Shown one piece after another: positions 1-8,202 of a stretch of 64,000 bases of DNA. Each line of letters begins with the position of its first letter. The first letter of the stretch is position 1. Location: NCBI RefSeq assembly GCF_027587205.1, contig NZ_JAPDOD010000004.1, positions 248,001-312,000 on the forward strand, in the 5' to 3' direction. This stretch comes from Solirubrobacter ginsenosidimutans (GTDB lineage: Bacteria; Actinomycetota; Thermoleophilia; Solirubrobacterales; Solirubrobacteraceae). Made by a program: the position numbers and the translations under genes. The notes beneath the pieces were generated by a model. The model did no database searches. It had not been told where the DNA came from and saw only the letters and a list, made by a program, of their open reading frames with translations.

Positions 1-372
1 CAGGACCCAGGTGCTCCACGTCCGCGAGGTCTCCGTCTCGCTGGTGAGCGTGGTGTCCGTGTCGCCGACCGAGTACGTCGTGTCGGGGTTGATCGCGCCG
101 ACGTGCGACGTGTACCAGTCCTTGGCGTAGCCGAGCGCGAAGCTCTCGGCATCGCCGGCGCGGGCGAGCGACGCGCGGTCGGTCGGGTCCGTGCTCACAT
201 CGTGGATCTCGGACGTGCCCGCGGGCATCACGTACTCGTGCGCGGGAAGGCTCGCGCCGTACGTCGGGTCGTTCCAGGAAGCGGTCTGCGCGGACGCGGC
301 GGCCGGCGCGACGATGGCAACAGCTAGGGATGCAGAGAGCACGGCGACAGCGCGCCTGAGCGGGAGAGGCAA
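1..372 (-). CDS. Secreted protein of unknown function, C-terminus outside window
   Basis: The reading frame is open from the window edge back to a TTG at 372, giving 124 residues of N-terminal sequence. The first 28 or so residues form a signal peptide: basic start, then a long Ala/Val/Leu core ending in AAASAQ. The mature part (QTASWNDPTYGAS..) is rich in Asp, Thr and Ser and has no domain I recognise. The TTG start is chosen because it directly precedes the signal peptide and a CGAGGA stretch lies about 12 nt upstream. The gene is divergent from the cupin gene, with 72 bp between them. Confidence 0.6.
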   Translation of the reverse strand, partial: MPLPLRRAVAVLSASLAVAIVAPAAASAQTASWNDPTYGASLPAHEYVMPAGTSEIHDVSTDPTDRASLARAGDAESFALGYAKDWYTSHVGAINPDTTYSVGDTDTTLTSETETSRTWSTWVL

Positions 373-444
373 GACGGGTCGTGGTCCTCGGGTCGGGTGG
401 CTCAACGGTAGCCCGAAATCTGACGCCGCCTAACCTTTTACGAC

Positions 445-1131
445 GTGCGTCCACTTACGGTTGTCAGCCCGGGTGGCGGCGAGGTCATCGGTGACTCCCC
501 CACCCGCCGCGTCGAGATCCTCTCCGACCGGCCCCCGGTCCACGCCACCGTCGCGCGTTTGGCGGCCGGGCAGGAAGGAGCGGACCTCCACGTCCACTAC
601 GAGCACAGCGATCTCTTCTATGTGCTGGCCGGCGAGGTCACCGTCCGCCTGGGGCTTGAAGATCGGCAGCTGACGGTGCCCGCGGGCGCGCTGGCGCGGG
701 TTCCGCCGGGGGTCGTCCACGGCTTCCGCAACGCGGGCCAAGTGGAGATGCGCTACCTCAACTTCCACGCCCCCGGGTGCGACTTCGCGACCTACATGCG
801 CGGACTGCGGGACAGCGTCAAGGTCGTCTACGACCAGCACGACCCACCCGCCGACGGCGGCCGCCCGCTCACGGAGGCGGAGGTCAGCCAGGGTGTCGGT
901 GTCCTGACAGACGTCGACGCGATCCGCGTCGAGCGTCTCGACGGCGTGACGGAGCCGCGGACGTTCCACGCGCTCGCGTCCTACTGGGCGCTCGAGGGCG
1001 ATCTCAAGCTCACCGCCGGCGCCCAGGAGACCTATGCCCCGGAGGGATCGTGGGTCCAGATCCCTCCCGGGCACGAGCATGCGGTCGACGGCTCGTTCCT
1101 GCGCGTCACGGCTCCGTCGTCGACAGGGTGA
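445..1131 (+). CDS. Double-cupin domain protein
   Basis: A 228-residue protein with two cupin barrels. The first (about residues 38-100) carries metal-ligand-like H49, H51, E53 and H54 with a later H92 (PPGVVHGF). The second (about 172-222) has H175 and the pair H210/H212 in PPGHEHAV. It resembles cupin-2 proteins that bind a metal and a small ligand, but the substrate cannot be read from sequence. There is no signal peptide. The start is GTG. Its last 26 bases overlap, tail to tail, the 3' end of the PD40 gene on the other strand. Confidence 0.8.
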   Translation: MRPLTVVSPGGGEVIGDSPTRRVEILSDRPPVHATVARLAAGQEGADLHVHYEHSDLFYVLAGEVTVRLGLEDRQLTVPAGALARVPPGVVHGFRNAGQVEMRYLNFHAPGCDFATYMRGLRDSVKVVYDQHDPPADGGRPLTEAEVSQGVGVLTDVDAIRVERLDGVTEPRTFHALASYWALEGDLKLTAGAQETYAPEGSWVQIPPGHEHAVDGSFLRVTAPSSTG

Positions 1132-2449
1132 ACGTCAGCGTCTTGGCGTAGGTCCCGGTCCGCAGCGGCTCCGTGGCGCCCACCGCCTGCTGGAACTGAA
1201 CCTCGACCTGAGCGTTAGAGACTGGCCCGGGATAGCGCAGCAGGTCCGCCGGCAACGGCGCGAACGTCCCGCCCGCCGCGCGCAGGAGCAGCGGCTGCGC
1301 CAGTGCGTACGTGCCGTTGACGAGATGCCCGGGCGAGCGGCCCGTGTTGTCCGCCGCGGAGAGCGTCGCGTTGCCGGCGGTGCTCGTGACCGACCCGGCG
1401 ACGCTCGCCGAGTAGTCGCGGGCGACGCCCGGGATGAAGGCGCCGAAGCCCCCGGTGCCCAGCTGGAGCGAGAGCACGGGCGCGACGTTCGCCCCCACGC
1501 TCACGGGGTGCGGGTTGACGCCCCAGTCCGGTGACTCGTCGCGGCCCGGGTACGTCGTGAGCTGGCGGGCGTCGAAGCCGTCGGCGTTCATGGTCCAGAT
1601 GTCGAGGTGCAGGTCGTCGGCGCCGCGCGAGAACGCGAACCGGGTGCCGTCCGGCGACCACGCCGGCCCTTCATCCCACAGCGTGTTGTGGGTGATCTGG
1701 CGGACATTCGAGCCGTCGGCGTTCATCACGAAGATCTCCATGTCGCCGTCGAGGTTGCTCTCGAAGGCGATCTGGCGGCCGTCCGGCGACCAGGCCGGCG
1801 CCGAATCGAAGCTCTGCGCGCTGTAGTCGAACAGCGTCGTGACCGCGCCCGTCGCGACGTCCATGACCTGGATGCTGCGGCCCGACGGCGGCGCGACGGT
1901 CGCGAACAGCAGCTTCGAACGATCCGGGGAGAAGCTGGGATAGAACTGATCCTGCGGGAGGACCGCGACCGGGTGCCGGTTGGTCCCGTCGAGGTTCATC
2001 GCCCAGATGTCCGAGCGCGTCGACTCCGGGCCGTTGGTCCGGCGGTAGAGGAGGGCGGAACCGTCCGGGAACCAGGCCGGCTGGCTCGACTGCGTGCCGT
2101 CGGGTGCCTTGGGCAGCTCGACGACCCGCGGGCGACCGGTCGCCGGGTCGAGGACCGAGAAGTCGACGATCGAGACCTCGTACTGGTTGTTGTGACGGCT
2201 GCGGAAGACGATCCGCGTCCCGTCCGGCGACCAGTCGGACTGGGCGTCGTAGCCGGGATCGAAGATCGCTTGACGCTTGTCGGCCCCGTCCGCGTTCATG
2301 GTCCAGATGTCGCCGGCGGCCGGATCGGCGCTGGACTCGAAGGTGGTGAAGGCGATGCGGCCGTTGACCGGCTCCGCCTCAGCGGAGGGGGCGGCGCACG
2401 CGAGCAGGGCGGTCCCCGCGAGGAGACACGCACGGTGCGCAATGAACAT
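1106..2449 (-). CDS. Secreted TolB-like WD40 (PD40) beta-propeller with shared C-terminal domain
   Basis: Signal peptide at residues 1-26 (MFIAHRACLLAGTALLACAA), so I place the start at 2449; a GTG at 2482 is in frame but would bury the signal. Residues about 27-305 hold at least six PD40 blades, shown by repeated SPDGxxIAF and DIWTMNADG motifs, the pattern of TolB propellers. The last ~130 residues form a separate beta-rich domain starting near GFGAFIPGVARDYSAS and ending PLRTGTYAKTLTFTLSTTEP at the stop. The same domain ends the proteins at 55539 and 57132. Probably a surface or envelope protein; ligand unknown. Confidence 0.8.
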   Translation of the reverse strand: MFIAHRACLLAGTALLACAAPSAEAEPVNGRIAFTTFESSADPAAGDIWTMNADGADKRQAIFDPGYDAQSDWSPDGTRIVFRSRHNNQYEVSIVDFSVLDPATGRPRVVELPKAPDGTQSSQPAWFPDGSALLYRRTNGPESTRSDIWAMNLDGTNRHPVAVLPQDQFYPSFSPDRSKLLFATVAPPSGRSIQVMDVATGAVTTLFDYSAQSFDSAPAWSPDGRQIAFESNLDGDMEIFVMNADGSNVRQITHNTLWDEGPAWSPDGTRFAFSRGADDLHLDIWTMNADGFDARQLTTYPGRDESPDWGVNPHPVSVGANVAPVLSLQLGTGGFGAFIPGVARDYSASVAGSVTSTAGNATLSAADNTGRSPGHLVNGTYALAQPLLLRAAGGTFAPLPADLLRYPGPVSNAQVEVQFQQAVGATEPLRTGTYAKTLTFTLSTTEP

Positions 2450-2528
2450 CGGCCGAACGTATGCCCCGCTCGGCCCGCGCACATCGGGCGATCGATCTAT
2501 CTCGCTCGAGGGTTACGCCCTATATCGC

Positions 2529-2930
2529 TCAGCCCGCCTTGACGTAGCGCACGCGCGAGGGCGCGACGAAGAACTTCACGCGCTCGGTGCCCTCGACGCG
2601 CCAGGGATAGACGTCCTGGTCGATGTACTTCTTCGCGAGCGCGTCGATGTGCTCCTCGGCGCCCTCGCCCGCCTCCTCGGCGACGCCCGTGATCACGACG
2701 TACTCGTAGGGGTCGCTCTCGTTGAGCAGGGTCAGCGTGACGTGGCCGTCGCGCTCGAGGTTGTTCGGCCAGTGCCGGCCGCGCTGGCTGTTGATCGCGA
2801 CCTTGCCGTCCTCGACGTTGAGCCAGACCATCGTCGCGTGGATCGAGCCGTCCTGGTTGAGCGTCGAGAGGACGGCGTGGTTCGGTTTGTCGAGGAGCGC
2901 GGAGACCGCGGGATCGCTGAGGGAAGCCAT
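2529..2930 (-). CDS. PPOX-class, probably F420-dependent, oxidoreductase/FMN-binding split barrel
   Basis: A 133-residue protein of the pyridoxamine 5'-phosphate oxidase-like split-barrel family. Visible family marks are HAVLSTLNQDGSIHATMVW near the start (substrate/cofactor strand), the NSQRGRHWPNNLERDGHVTL segment and YVVITGVAE. Actinobacterial members of this size typically use F420 rather than FMN, but that is family knowledge, not visible here. It lies 14 bp downstream of the PucR regulator on the same strand, so the two are probably co-transcribed and the regulator may control it. Confidence 0.85.
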   Translation of the reverse strand: MASLSDPAVSALLDKPNHAVLSTLNQDGSIHATMVWLNVEDGKVAINSQRGRHWPNNLERDGHVTLTLLNESDPYEYVVITGVAEEAGEGAEEHIDALAKKYIDQDVYPWRVEGTERVKFFVAPSRVRYVKAG

Positions 2931-2944
2931 ATCCCCGCGTCATA

Positions 2945-3982
2945 TCACGCGGCGTTGCGCTGCAGTGTCGCGAGCCAGGCGCGGCCACGGCCATCGGTCG
3001 TGTCGAGGTCCAGGCCGGTGAGCCGCTCGATCTTCGCGGCGCGGTAGCCGAGCGTGTTGCGATGCACCGGCAACGCGGCCGCGGCGGCGGACTTGTCGAA
3101 GCCGTGCGCCACCAGCGCCTCCAGCGTGCGGGCCAGTTCGTCGTCGAGCGGGCCGTAGACGAGGACGTGCAGGGCGTGGGCGTGGCGCGGTGCGCTGTGC
3201 AGCAGCAGCTCCGGGAGGTGATCCTCGATTCGGACGACGCCGGTCCGCGCGTGCGCGACGGCCGCGAGGGCGCGCAGATCGTCGAGCGCGTCGGCCAGCT
3301 CTGCGCGCCCCGTCTCCTCGCCGAGCGCGACGAGCGCCGCCGCGGGCCAGCGGGCGGAGCGGGTGAGCAGGCCCGCGACCCGCCGGCCTTCGCTCACCGC
3401 CAGCGCGCCCTGCGTGCGCAGCTCGGCGGCGAGCGCGGCGTGCCGGCCCGCCGTACCGTCGCCGAGCTGCGCGACGAACGGCGTGTAGGTGTCCCGCGCG
3501 TCCGGGTCCTCGCCCGCGAGCACCCTGGTCAGCTGCTCGTGCGCGCGCTGCTCGGCGGTCGAGATCTCGGCGCCGTAGAACACGTCGGTGACGGCGTTCA
3601 TGTACGCGAACAGGACGTCGGCGCCGCTCAGCAGCGCGGCGCGCTCCTCGTCGTCCGCCGCCGCGACGAGCGCGTCCCACCCGGCCTGGGCGGCGCTGCG
3701 GTAGATGCGCAGCCCGTCCTCCATCGTCATCCCCTCGCTCAAACGGTGGCGCACCGGCGCTTCCAGGCGCTGCAGGTCCTCGCGCGTGGGCGGCGTGCCC
3801 TCGGTGAGCCAGCGGACGAACTGGTCGACGTTCCAGCGCAGGATCTGCGCGGTCTCCTCGCTGGCGAAGTCGCGGTAGGCGGGGACCGCTTCGAGCAGGC
3901 GCCGCTCGAGGTCGGCCGCGAGGTCGTCGAGGGAGATCCGCGCGATGATCCGGCGCAGGACGTCGTTGTGCACGGTGCACAA
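2945..3982 (-). CDS. PucR-family helix-turn-helix transcriptional regulator
   Basis: A 345-residue regulator. The C-terminal segment (about residues 285-340: LEALVAHGFDKSAAAAALPV, HRNTLGYRAAKIERLTGLDL) is the PucR/HTH_30 DNA-binding domain. The N-terminal half is helical and resembles the RsbRD/GAF-like region of actinobacterial PucR proteins. The longest frame starts with TTG at 3982; a GTG three codons in is an equally good start. A perfect 8-bp-arm palindrome (3966-3982) overlaps this start and may be an autoregulatory operator. Upstream of the PPOX gene and divergent from the membrane protein gene at 4048. Confidence 0.85.
   Translation of the reverse strand: MCTVHNDVLRRIIARISLDDLAADLERRLLEAVPAYRDFASEETAQILRWNVDQFVRWLTEGTPPTREDLQRLEAPVRHRLSEGMTMEDGLRIYRSAAQAGWDALVAAADDEERAALLSGADVLFAYMNAVTDVFYGAEISTAEQRAHEQLTRVLAGEDPDARDTYTPFVAQLGDGTAGRHAALAAELRTQGALAVSEGRRVAGLLTRSARWPAAALVALGEETGRAELADALDDLRALAAVAHARTGVVRIEDHLPELLLHSAPRHAHALHVLVYGPLDDELARTLEALVAHGFDKSAAAAALPVHRNTLGYRAAKIERLTGLDLDTTDGRGRAWLATLQRNAA
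3966..3982. promoter_or_regulatory. 17-bp palindrome at the PucR start, candidate operator
   Basis: TTGTGCAC-G-GTGCACAA is a perfect inverted repeat with 8-base arms and one central base. It sits on the first codons of the PucR gene, 65 bp before the divergent membrane-protein gene. Symmetry and position suggest binding of a dimeric regulator, possibly PucR itself; this is inference. Confidence 0.45.
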
Positions 3983-4047
3983 GTTAGGCGCTCAGGTTCG
4001 GGTGCGGCGCCGACGTCGACCAAGGCCCGCGGGTCGACCCTTGAGGT

Positions 4048-5064
4048 ATGCGCAAGATCCTCCTCGTCAGCCTCGCGATCGTCACCGTTTCGCTCGCCTT
4101 CATCGCCTCCTATTCAGCCGCCCTGCGCGCGCCCACCCCGCACGAGGTACCGCTCGCGGTCGGCGCCGGGGTGCCCGCGCGGGTCGCGGCCGAGCTCGAC
4201 CGCTCGCCGGCGCTGAAGGTCATCCGCACGACCGATCCGCTGGGCGCGCTCGATCGCCGCGAGGCCTACGGCGCGCTGACCGCGCAGGACGGCGGCGGCC
4301 TGCGCCTCACCACGGCACCGGCCGCCTCGGCGACGGTCGCGACGCTGCTCAACGACCAAGTGCTGCCCGGGAAGGTCTCCCACGCCACCACGCACCCGCT
4401 CGCCACCGAGGACCCGCGCGGCCTGCTCGGCACCTACACCGTGATCGGGTGGGTGATCGCCGGCTACCTGGGCGCGACGCTGTTCGGGATGACGTTCGGG
4501 ACGCGCGGGCGGGTGCTGCTGCGGCTGGGCGCGCTGACCGGCGTCGCGCTGGTCGTCGGCCTCGGCGGCGCGCTGCTGGCCAAGACGCTCGGCGGCCTGC
4601 CCGGCCCGTGGCTCGGCCTGTCCCTGCTCGGCGCGCTGATCGTGGCCAGCGTGGGAGCGGTGACCGTCGCGCTGCAGGCCGTCTTCGGGATCGCCGGGAC
4701 CGGCATCGCGATCCTGCTCTTCGTCGTGCTCGGCAACCCGTCGTCCGGCGGCCTGGCCGCGCCGGAGCTGCTCCCCGCCTTCTGGCGCGAGATCGGGCAG
4801 GCGATCCCGGTCGGCGCGGGCGTGACCGCGTTCCGCGACGCGGCCTACTTCCCCGCGGCCTCGCTCCTCGCGCCCCTGGCGACCCTCGTCGCGTGGCTCC
4901 TCGCCGGCCTGGCGGCCGTCGCGCTTCAGGCGGCGGCGAGCTCCGGCGCGGCGCGCAGGCGCCTGAGCGCGAGCTCCTCCAAGTGGCGGATGTCGCGGGG
5001 CCTGAGCCGGAGGGCCTTGGCGGTCTCCGAGGGCGTCGACGGCTTCGCGCCCGACAGGCCGTAG
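4048..5064 (+). CDS. ABC-2/YhgE-Pip-like integral membrane protein
   Basis: A 338-residue membrane protein: one N-terminal transmembrane helix (residues 5-24), an extracytoplasmic domain of about 100 residues, then about five helices between 127 and 296. The motif LLPAFWREIGQAIPVGAGVT before the last helix is typical of DUF3533/YhgE-like ABC-2 permease relatives. No ATPase is adjacent, so the transport role is unproven. The start ATG follows TTGAGG. Residues from about 297 to the end are a basic, Ser/Arg-rich tail that exists only because the frame runs 139 bp into the sigma gene on the other strand. Confidence 0.75.
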   Translation: MRKILLVSLAIVTVSLAFIASYSAALRAPTPHEVPLAVGAGVPARVAAELDRSPALKVIRTTDPLGALDRREAYGALTAQDGGGLRLTTAPAASATVATLLNDQVLPGKVSHATTHPLATEDPRGLLGTYTVIGWVIAGYLGATLFGMTFGTRGRVLLRLGALTGVALVVGLGGALLAKTLGGLPGPWLGLSLLGALIVASVGAVTVALQAVFGIAGTGIAILLFVVLGNPSSGGLAAPELLPAFWREIGQAIPVGAGVTAFRDAAYFPAASLLAPLATLVAWLLAGLAAVALQAAASSGAARRRLSASSSKWRMSRGLSRRALAVSEGVDGFAPDRP

Positions 5065-5732
5065 CGCGTCTCGATCACGCGGCGCTCGCGCGGGGGAAGA
5101 TGCGTGAGCGCCCGCTGCACGTCCTCGGCCAGCAGCTTGATGTCCGGGTCCACCGTGGCGGGCGCCGGGAGCAGGTCGCCGAGCGAGGTGCCGTCGTGCT
5201 CGGCGCCGACGGGCTCGTCGAGCGAGACCGTCGAGCGGCGCAGCTGCTGCAGCTCGATCACCTCCGGGAGCGTGGCTTCGGTCGCCTCCGCGAGTTCGGC
5301 CGGGAGGGCGTCGCGCCCCAGCTCGGCGGCGAGCTTGCGCTCCTCGCGCTCGAGCGCCCGCAGCCGCTGGCCGACCTGCTCGGGCAGGCGGATGGTGCGG
5401 CCCTTGTCGCCGATCGCCCGCCCGATCGCCTGCCGGATCCAGATCGTCGCGTAGGTGGAGAACCGGTAACCCTTGCGGTGGTCGAACTTCTCGACGGCGC
5501 GGACCAGCCCGAGCGTGCCCTCCTGGATCAGGTCGGCGAGCGTGAGCCCGTGGCCGGCGCGCTGGAAGCGCTTGGCGACGTGGACCACGAGGCGCAGGTT
5601 GGCCTCGATCATGCGCTCCTTGGCGGCGAGATCGCCCTTCTCGACGCGACGGGCAAGGCGGGTCTCTTCAGCGGGGGTCAACAGCGGGGTACGAGCGATC
5701 TGCTGCAGAAACGGGGTGAGCTCATCGGCCAT
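4926..5732 (-). CDS. RNA polymerase sigma-70 family factor (RpoD-like group)
   Basis: A 268-residue sigma factor. Region 1.2 is residues 1-33, region 2 about 37-107 (LRLVVHVAKRF, DLIQEGTLGLVRAVEKFD, KGYRFSTYATIWIRQAIGRA), region 3 about 117-190 and region 4 about 208-260 (LPPRERRVIETRYGLSG). The FSTYATxWIRQAI core and absence of a long region 1.1 fit a group 2/3 alternative factor rather than the primary one. Start ATG 5732 (MADELTPFLQQ) is preferred over an in-frame GTG at 5828, because region 1.2 begins there. No anti-sigma gene is adjacent. Its 3' end overlaps the convergent membrane gene. Confidence 0.92.
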   Translation of the reverse strand: MADELTPFLQQIARTPLLTPAEETRLARRVEKGDLAAKERMIEANLRLVVHVAKRFQRAGHGLTLADLIQEGTLGLVRAVEKFDHRKGYRFSTYATIWIRQAIGRAIGDKGRTIRLPEQVGQRLRALEREERKLAAELGRDALPAELAEATEATLPEVIELQQLRRSTVSLDEPVGAEHDGTSLGDLLPAPATVDPDIKLLAEDVQRALTHLPPRERRVIETRYGLSGAKPSTPSETAKALRLRPRDIRHLEELALRRLRAAPELAAA

Positions 5733-5809
5733 GGCCCAGCACAGTCGTTCGCGAATCTCAAGGACTGGGTGCGCGGCGATTAAAGGAAACGTAAGCGGCG
5801 GGCGGCGGC

Positions 5810-5847
5810 TTATGCGGACCTGACGCACCGTGTCTCAGAGTCGGTGC
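5810..5847 (+). promoter_or_regulatory. Shared 16-nt motif and small hairpin before htrA-like gene
   Basis: TTATGCGGACCTGACG (5810-5825) is followed by GCACCG..CGGTGC (5825-5830 and 5842-5847), which could fold just before the ATG. The same motif with one change, also followed by a hairpin ending at the ATG, precedes the small exported protein at 48322. Possible promoter or response-regulator site. Confidence 0.4.
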
Positions 5848-5849
5848 AT

Positions 5850-6995
5850 ATGACCGACCCCCTGCTCTGGCTCGACGGCGATCCGACCGACGGTCGCCGT
5901 GCCCGCCCGCACGAGCCCGCGCCTGAGGCTCGAACCGAACCGCTGCCGCCGTTGCCGGCTCAAGATGAGCCGCCGCGCCGCCGCGGGCTCTTCAGCGCCG
6001 CCCTCGCCGGCGGCTTGGTCTCGGCGGTGCTCGTGGGCGGCGGCGCGTTCGCCTTCGGCCTCGTCGACACGAGCTCCAACGCCGCGGCGCCGACGCCCGG
6101 TCCCGCCCTCGTGGGCGCCAAGCAGACCGGCGACGTCGCCGCGATCTACGCCGCCGCGCGCAACTCGGTCGTGTCGATCAAGACGTCCGAGGGCTCGGGC
6201 ACCGGCTTCGTCGTCAAGGCCGACGGCACGATCGTCACCAACGCCCACGTCGTGGGGACGGAATCGACGGTGCAGGTGCAGTTCGCCGACGACGAGACCG
6301 TCCAGGGCACGGTCGGCGGCGTCGACCGCTCCTCCGATCTGGCGGTCGTGAAGGTGTCGACGTCGCGGACTTTGAAGCCACTGGCGCTGGCGGATTCGGC
6401 GACCGTGCGGACCGGCCAGTTGGCAGTGGCGATCGGCTCGCCGTTCGGCCTCTCGCAGACGACCACGGCCGGCATCGTGTCCGGCACCGGGCGCCACATC
6501 CAGGCGCCGGACGGCTTCCAGATCGACTCGGTCATCCAGACCGACGCCCCGATCAACCCGGGCAACTCGGGCGGGCCGCTGCTCGACGCCACGGGGCGCG
6601 TGATCGGCGTCAACTCGCAGATCGCGTCGCAGTCGGGCGGGAGCGTCGGCATCGGGTTCGCGGTGCCGTCGAACACCGTCCGCGACGTCATCCCGCGCCT
6701 GGAGAAGGGCGAGCAGATCAAGCGCGCCTACCTCGGCGTGTCGACCTCGGCCGACTCCGGCAAGGTGACGATCGCCGCCGTCTCGGCCGGTGGGCCGGCG
6801 GCTTCCGCGGGGCTGCAGGTCGGTGACGTCCTCACGGCGGTCGGCGGGAAGTCCGTCGCCACCCCGGACGACGTCGCGGCCGCGATCCAGGACAAGCACC
6901 CGGGCGAGTCGGTCGCGGTCCAGATCACGCGTGGCGGGTCGGCGCAGACGCTGAACGTGACCCTCGCCGAACGGCCGTCCACGGCGACGCCATGA
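5850..6995 (+). CDS. Membrane-anchored HtrA/DegP-like trypsin-type serine protease with PDZ domain
   Basis: A 381-residue protease: cytoplasmic N-terminus of about 46 residues, one transmembrane helix (about 47-71), an extracellular trypsin-fold domain and one PDZ domain (about 285-370). The catalytic triad is complete: H133 in TNAHVV, D163 in SSDLAVVKV and S240 in GNSGGPL. Members of this family degrade or check misfolded envelope proteins. ATG 5850 is chosen; a GTG two codons upstream is possible. Its stop overlaps the start of the VWA gene by 4 bases (ATGA), so the two are translationally coupled. Confidence 0.93.
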   Translation: MTDPLLWLDGDPTDGRRARPHEPAPEARTEPLPPLPAQDEPPRRRGLFSAALAGGLVSAVLVGGGAFAFGLVDTSSNAAAPTPGPALVGAKQTGDVAAIYAAARNSVVSIKTSEGSGTGFVVKADGTIVTNAHVVGTESTVQVQFADDETVQGTVGGVDRSSDLAVVKVSTSRTLKPLALADSATVRTGQLAVAIGSPFGLSQTTTAGIVSGTGRHIQAPDGFQIDSVIQTDAPINPGNSGGPLLDATGRVIGVNSQIASQSGGSVGIGFAVPSNTVRDVIPRLEKGEQIKRAYLGVSTSADSGKVTIAAVSAGGPAASAGLQVGDVLTAVGGKSVATPDDVAAAIQDKHPGESVAVQITRGGSAQTLNVTLAERPSTATP

Positions 6996-7918
6996 CGTTC
7001 CAATCGCCCTGGTTGCTGCTCGGCCTCCTGCTGCTGCCGTTCCTGGCGTGGGCGTACGCCGCGGCGGAGAAGCGCCGCCGGCGCGCCGCCGCGGCGTTCG
7101 CGGCGCCGGCCGTGAGCGCGTCGGTCGTGCCGAGGCGGCCGGGCTGGCGCCGGCACGCGCCGCTGGCGTTCGCCTGGCTCGCCGTCGCCGCGCTGATCGG
7201 CGCGCTGGCGCGGCCGCAGGTGAGCATCGCGGTCCCGGCCGAGCAGGCGACGATCGTCCTCGCCATGGACCACTCGGGCTCGATGGCGGCGACCGACGTC
7301 GCCCCCTCGCGGCTGACCGCCGCGCTGGACGCCGGTGAGGCGTTCCTGGGCAAGGTGCCCAAGCAGGTGCGGGTCGGCGGCGTCGTCTTCGACAACGTGG
7401 CCGAGGCCGTCCAGTCGCCGACCACCGACCGCGCCGAACTCAAGGCCGCGCTGCGCGATGCCATGAAGCCGAGCGGCGGCACCGCCACCGGCGACGCCCT
7501 CGCGGTGTCACTCGAGATGGCGCGCTCGAGCGGCAAGAAGGTCCCGAGCGCGATCGTCCTGCTCTCCGACGGCAAGGAGACCCACGGGCGCGATCCGCTG
7601 CCGGTGGCCGACGAGGCCAAGAAGCTCGGCATCCCGATCTACACGGTCGCGCTGGGCACCGCCTCGGGCACGCTGCCCAACGGCGACGCCGTCCCGCCCG
7701 ACACGACGACCTTGCAGGACATCGCCACGCGCTCGGGCGGGGAAGCGTTCACGGCGTCCGACACGAGCGCGCTCAGCGCGGTCTACAAGAAGCTCGGCTC
7801 CGAAGTCGCGATGAAGAAGCAGCCGCGCGAGGTCACCGCCGGTTTCGCGGGCGGGGCGGCGATCCTCCTGCTGCTCGCCAGCGCCCTATCTCTTCGGTGG
7901 TTCCGTCGGTTGCTTTGA
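6992..7918 (+). CDS. BatA-like VWA-domain membrane protein (paralogue of the 50506 gene)
   Basis: A 308-residue protein with two N-terminal transmembrane helices (5-23, 57-73), a von Willebrand A domain carrying the MIDAS motif DHSGS at 93-97 plus TGDAL and LLSDGKE, and a C-terminal helix near 283-302. It is clearly paralogous to the VWA protein at 50506: same length class, MIDAS at the same residues, shared GGTATGDAL and IPIYTVALGT stretches. There the partners are MoxR and DUF58; here the partner is an HtrA-like protease. A role in envelope protein assembly or stress is inferred from the Bat family. Confidence 0.88.
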   Translation: MTFQSPWLLLGLLLLPFLAWAYAAAEKRRRRAAAAFAAPAVSASVVPRRPGWRRHAPLAFAWLAVAALIGALARPQVSIAVPAEQATIVLAMDHSGSMAATDVAPSRLTAALDAGEAFLGKVPKQVRVGGVVFDNVAEAVQSPTTDRAELKAALRDAMKPSGGTATGDALAVSLEMARSSGKKVPSAIVLLSDGKETHGRDPLPVADEAKKLGIPIYTVALGTASGTLPNGDAVPPDTTTLQDIATRSGGEAFTASDTSALSAVYKKLGSEVAMKKQPREVTAGFAGGAAILLLLASALSLRWFRRLL

Positions 7919-7952
7919 GAAACCTTCAGGAACCAGCGCTTCACTGAGGGCC

Positions 7953-8177
7953 ATGTTGCTCCGTCGCACAGGATTCGTCGCCATGCTCGCCGCCGGAGTC
8001 GGGCTCTTTGGTGTGGCCGTGCACGGCATGACCAACGTCGACAGCACGTTGCAGATCGCGGCCGCCACCCCGGCACCGCTCGAGCAGCCTTCGTTGCAAC
8101 AGGACGTCTCGCAGCAGTGGCATGGCCGCGACTGCGACCGGCAGCGCGACCAGGAGCGCCATCACCCCGAGGTGTAG
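7953..8177 (+). CDS. Small exported His/Asp-rich protein
   Basis: A 74-residue protein with a signal peptide or N-terminal anchor (residues 1-25, RRTGFVAMLAAGVGLFGVAV) and a polar tail rich in Gln, His, Asp and Arg (WHGRDCDRQRDQERHHPEV) with one Cys. TGAGGG lies just upstream of the ATG. It follows the VWA gene by 34 bp and is probably in the same operon. No family is recognised, but the small exported protein at 48322, beside the second VWA cluster, has a similar layout (RDHDGHLCPDE). Confidence 0.65.
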   Translation: MLLRRTGFVAMLAAGVGLFGVAVHGMTNVDSTLQIAAATPAPLEQPSLQQDVSQQWHGRDCDRQRDQERHHPEV

Positions 8178-8202
8178 TGCCCCGGTGGGTAACCATTAGG
8201 GC

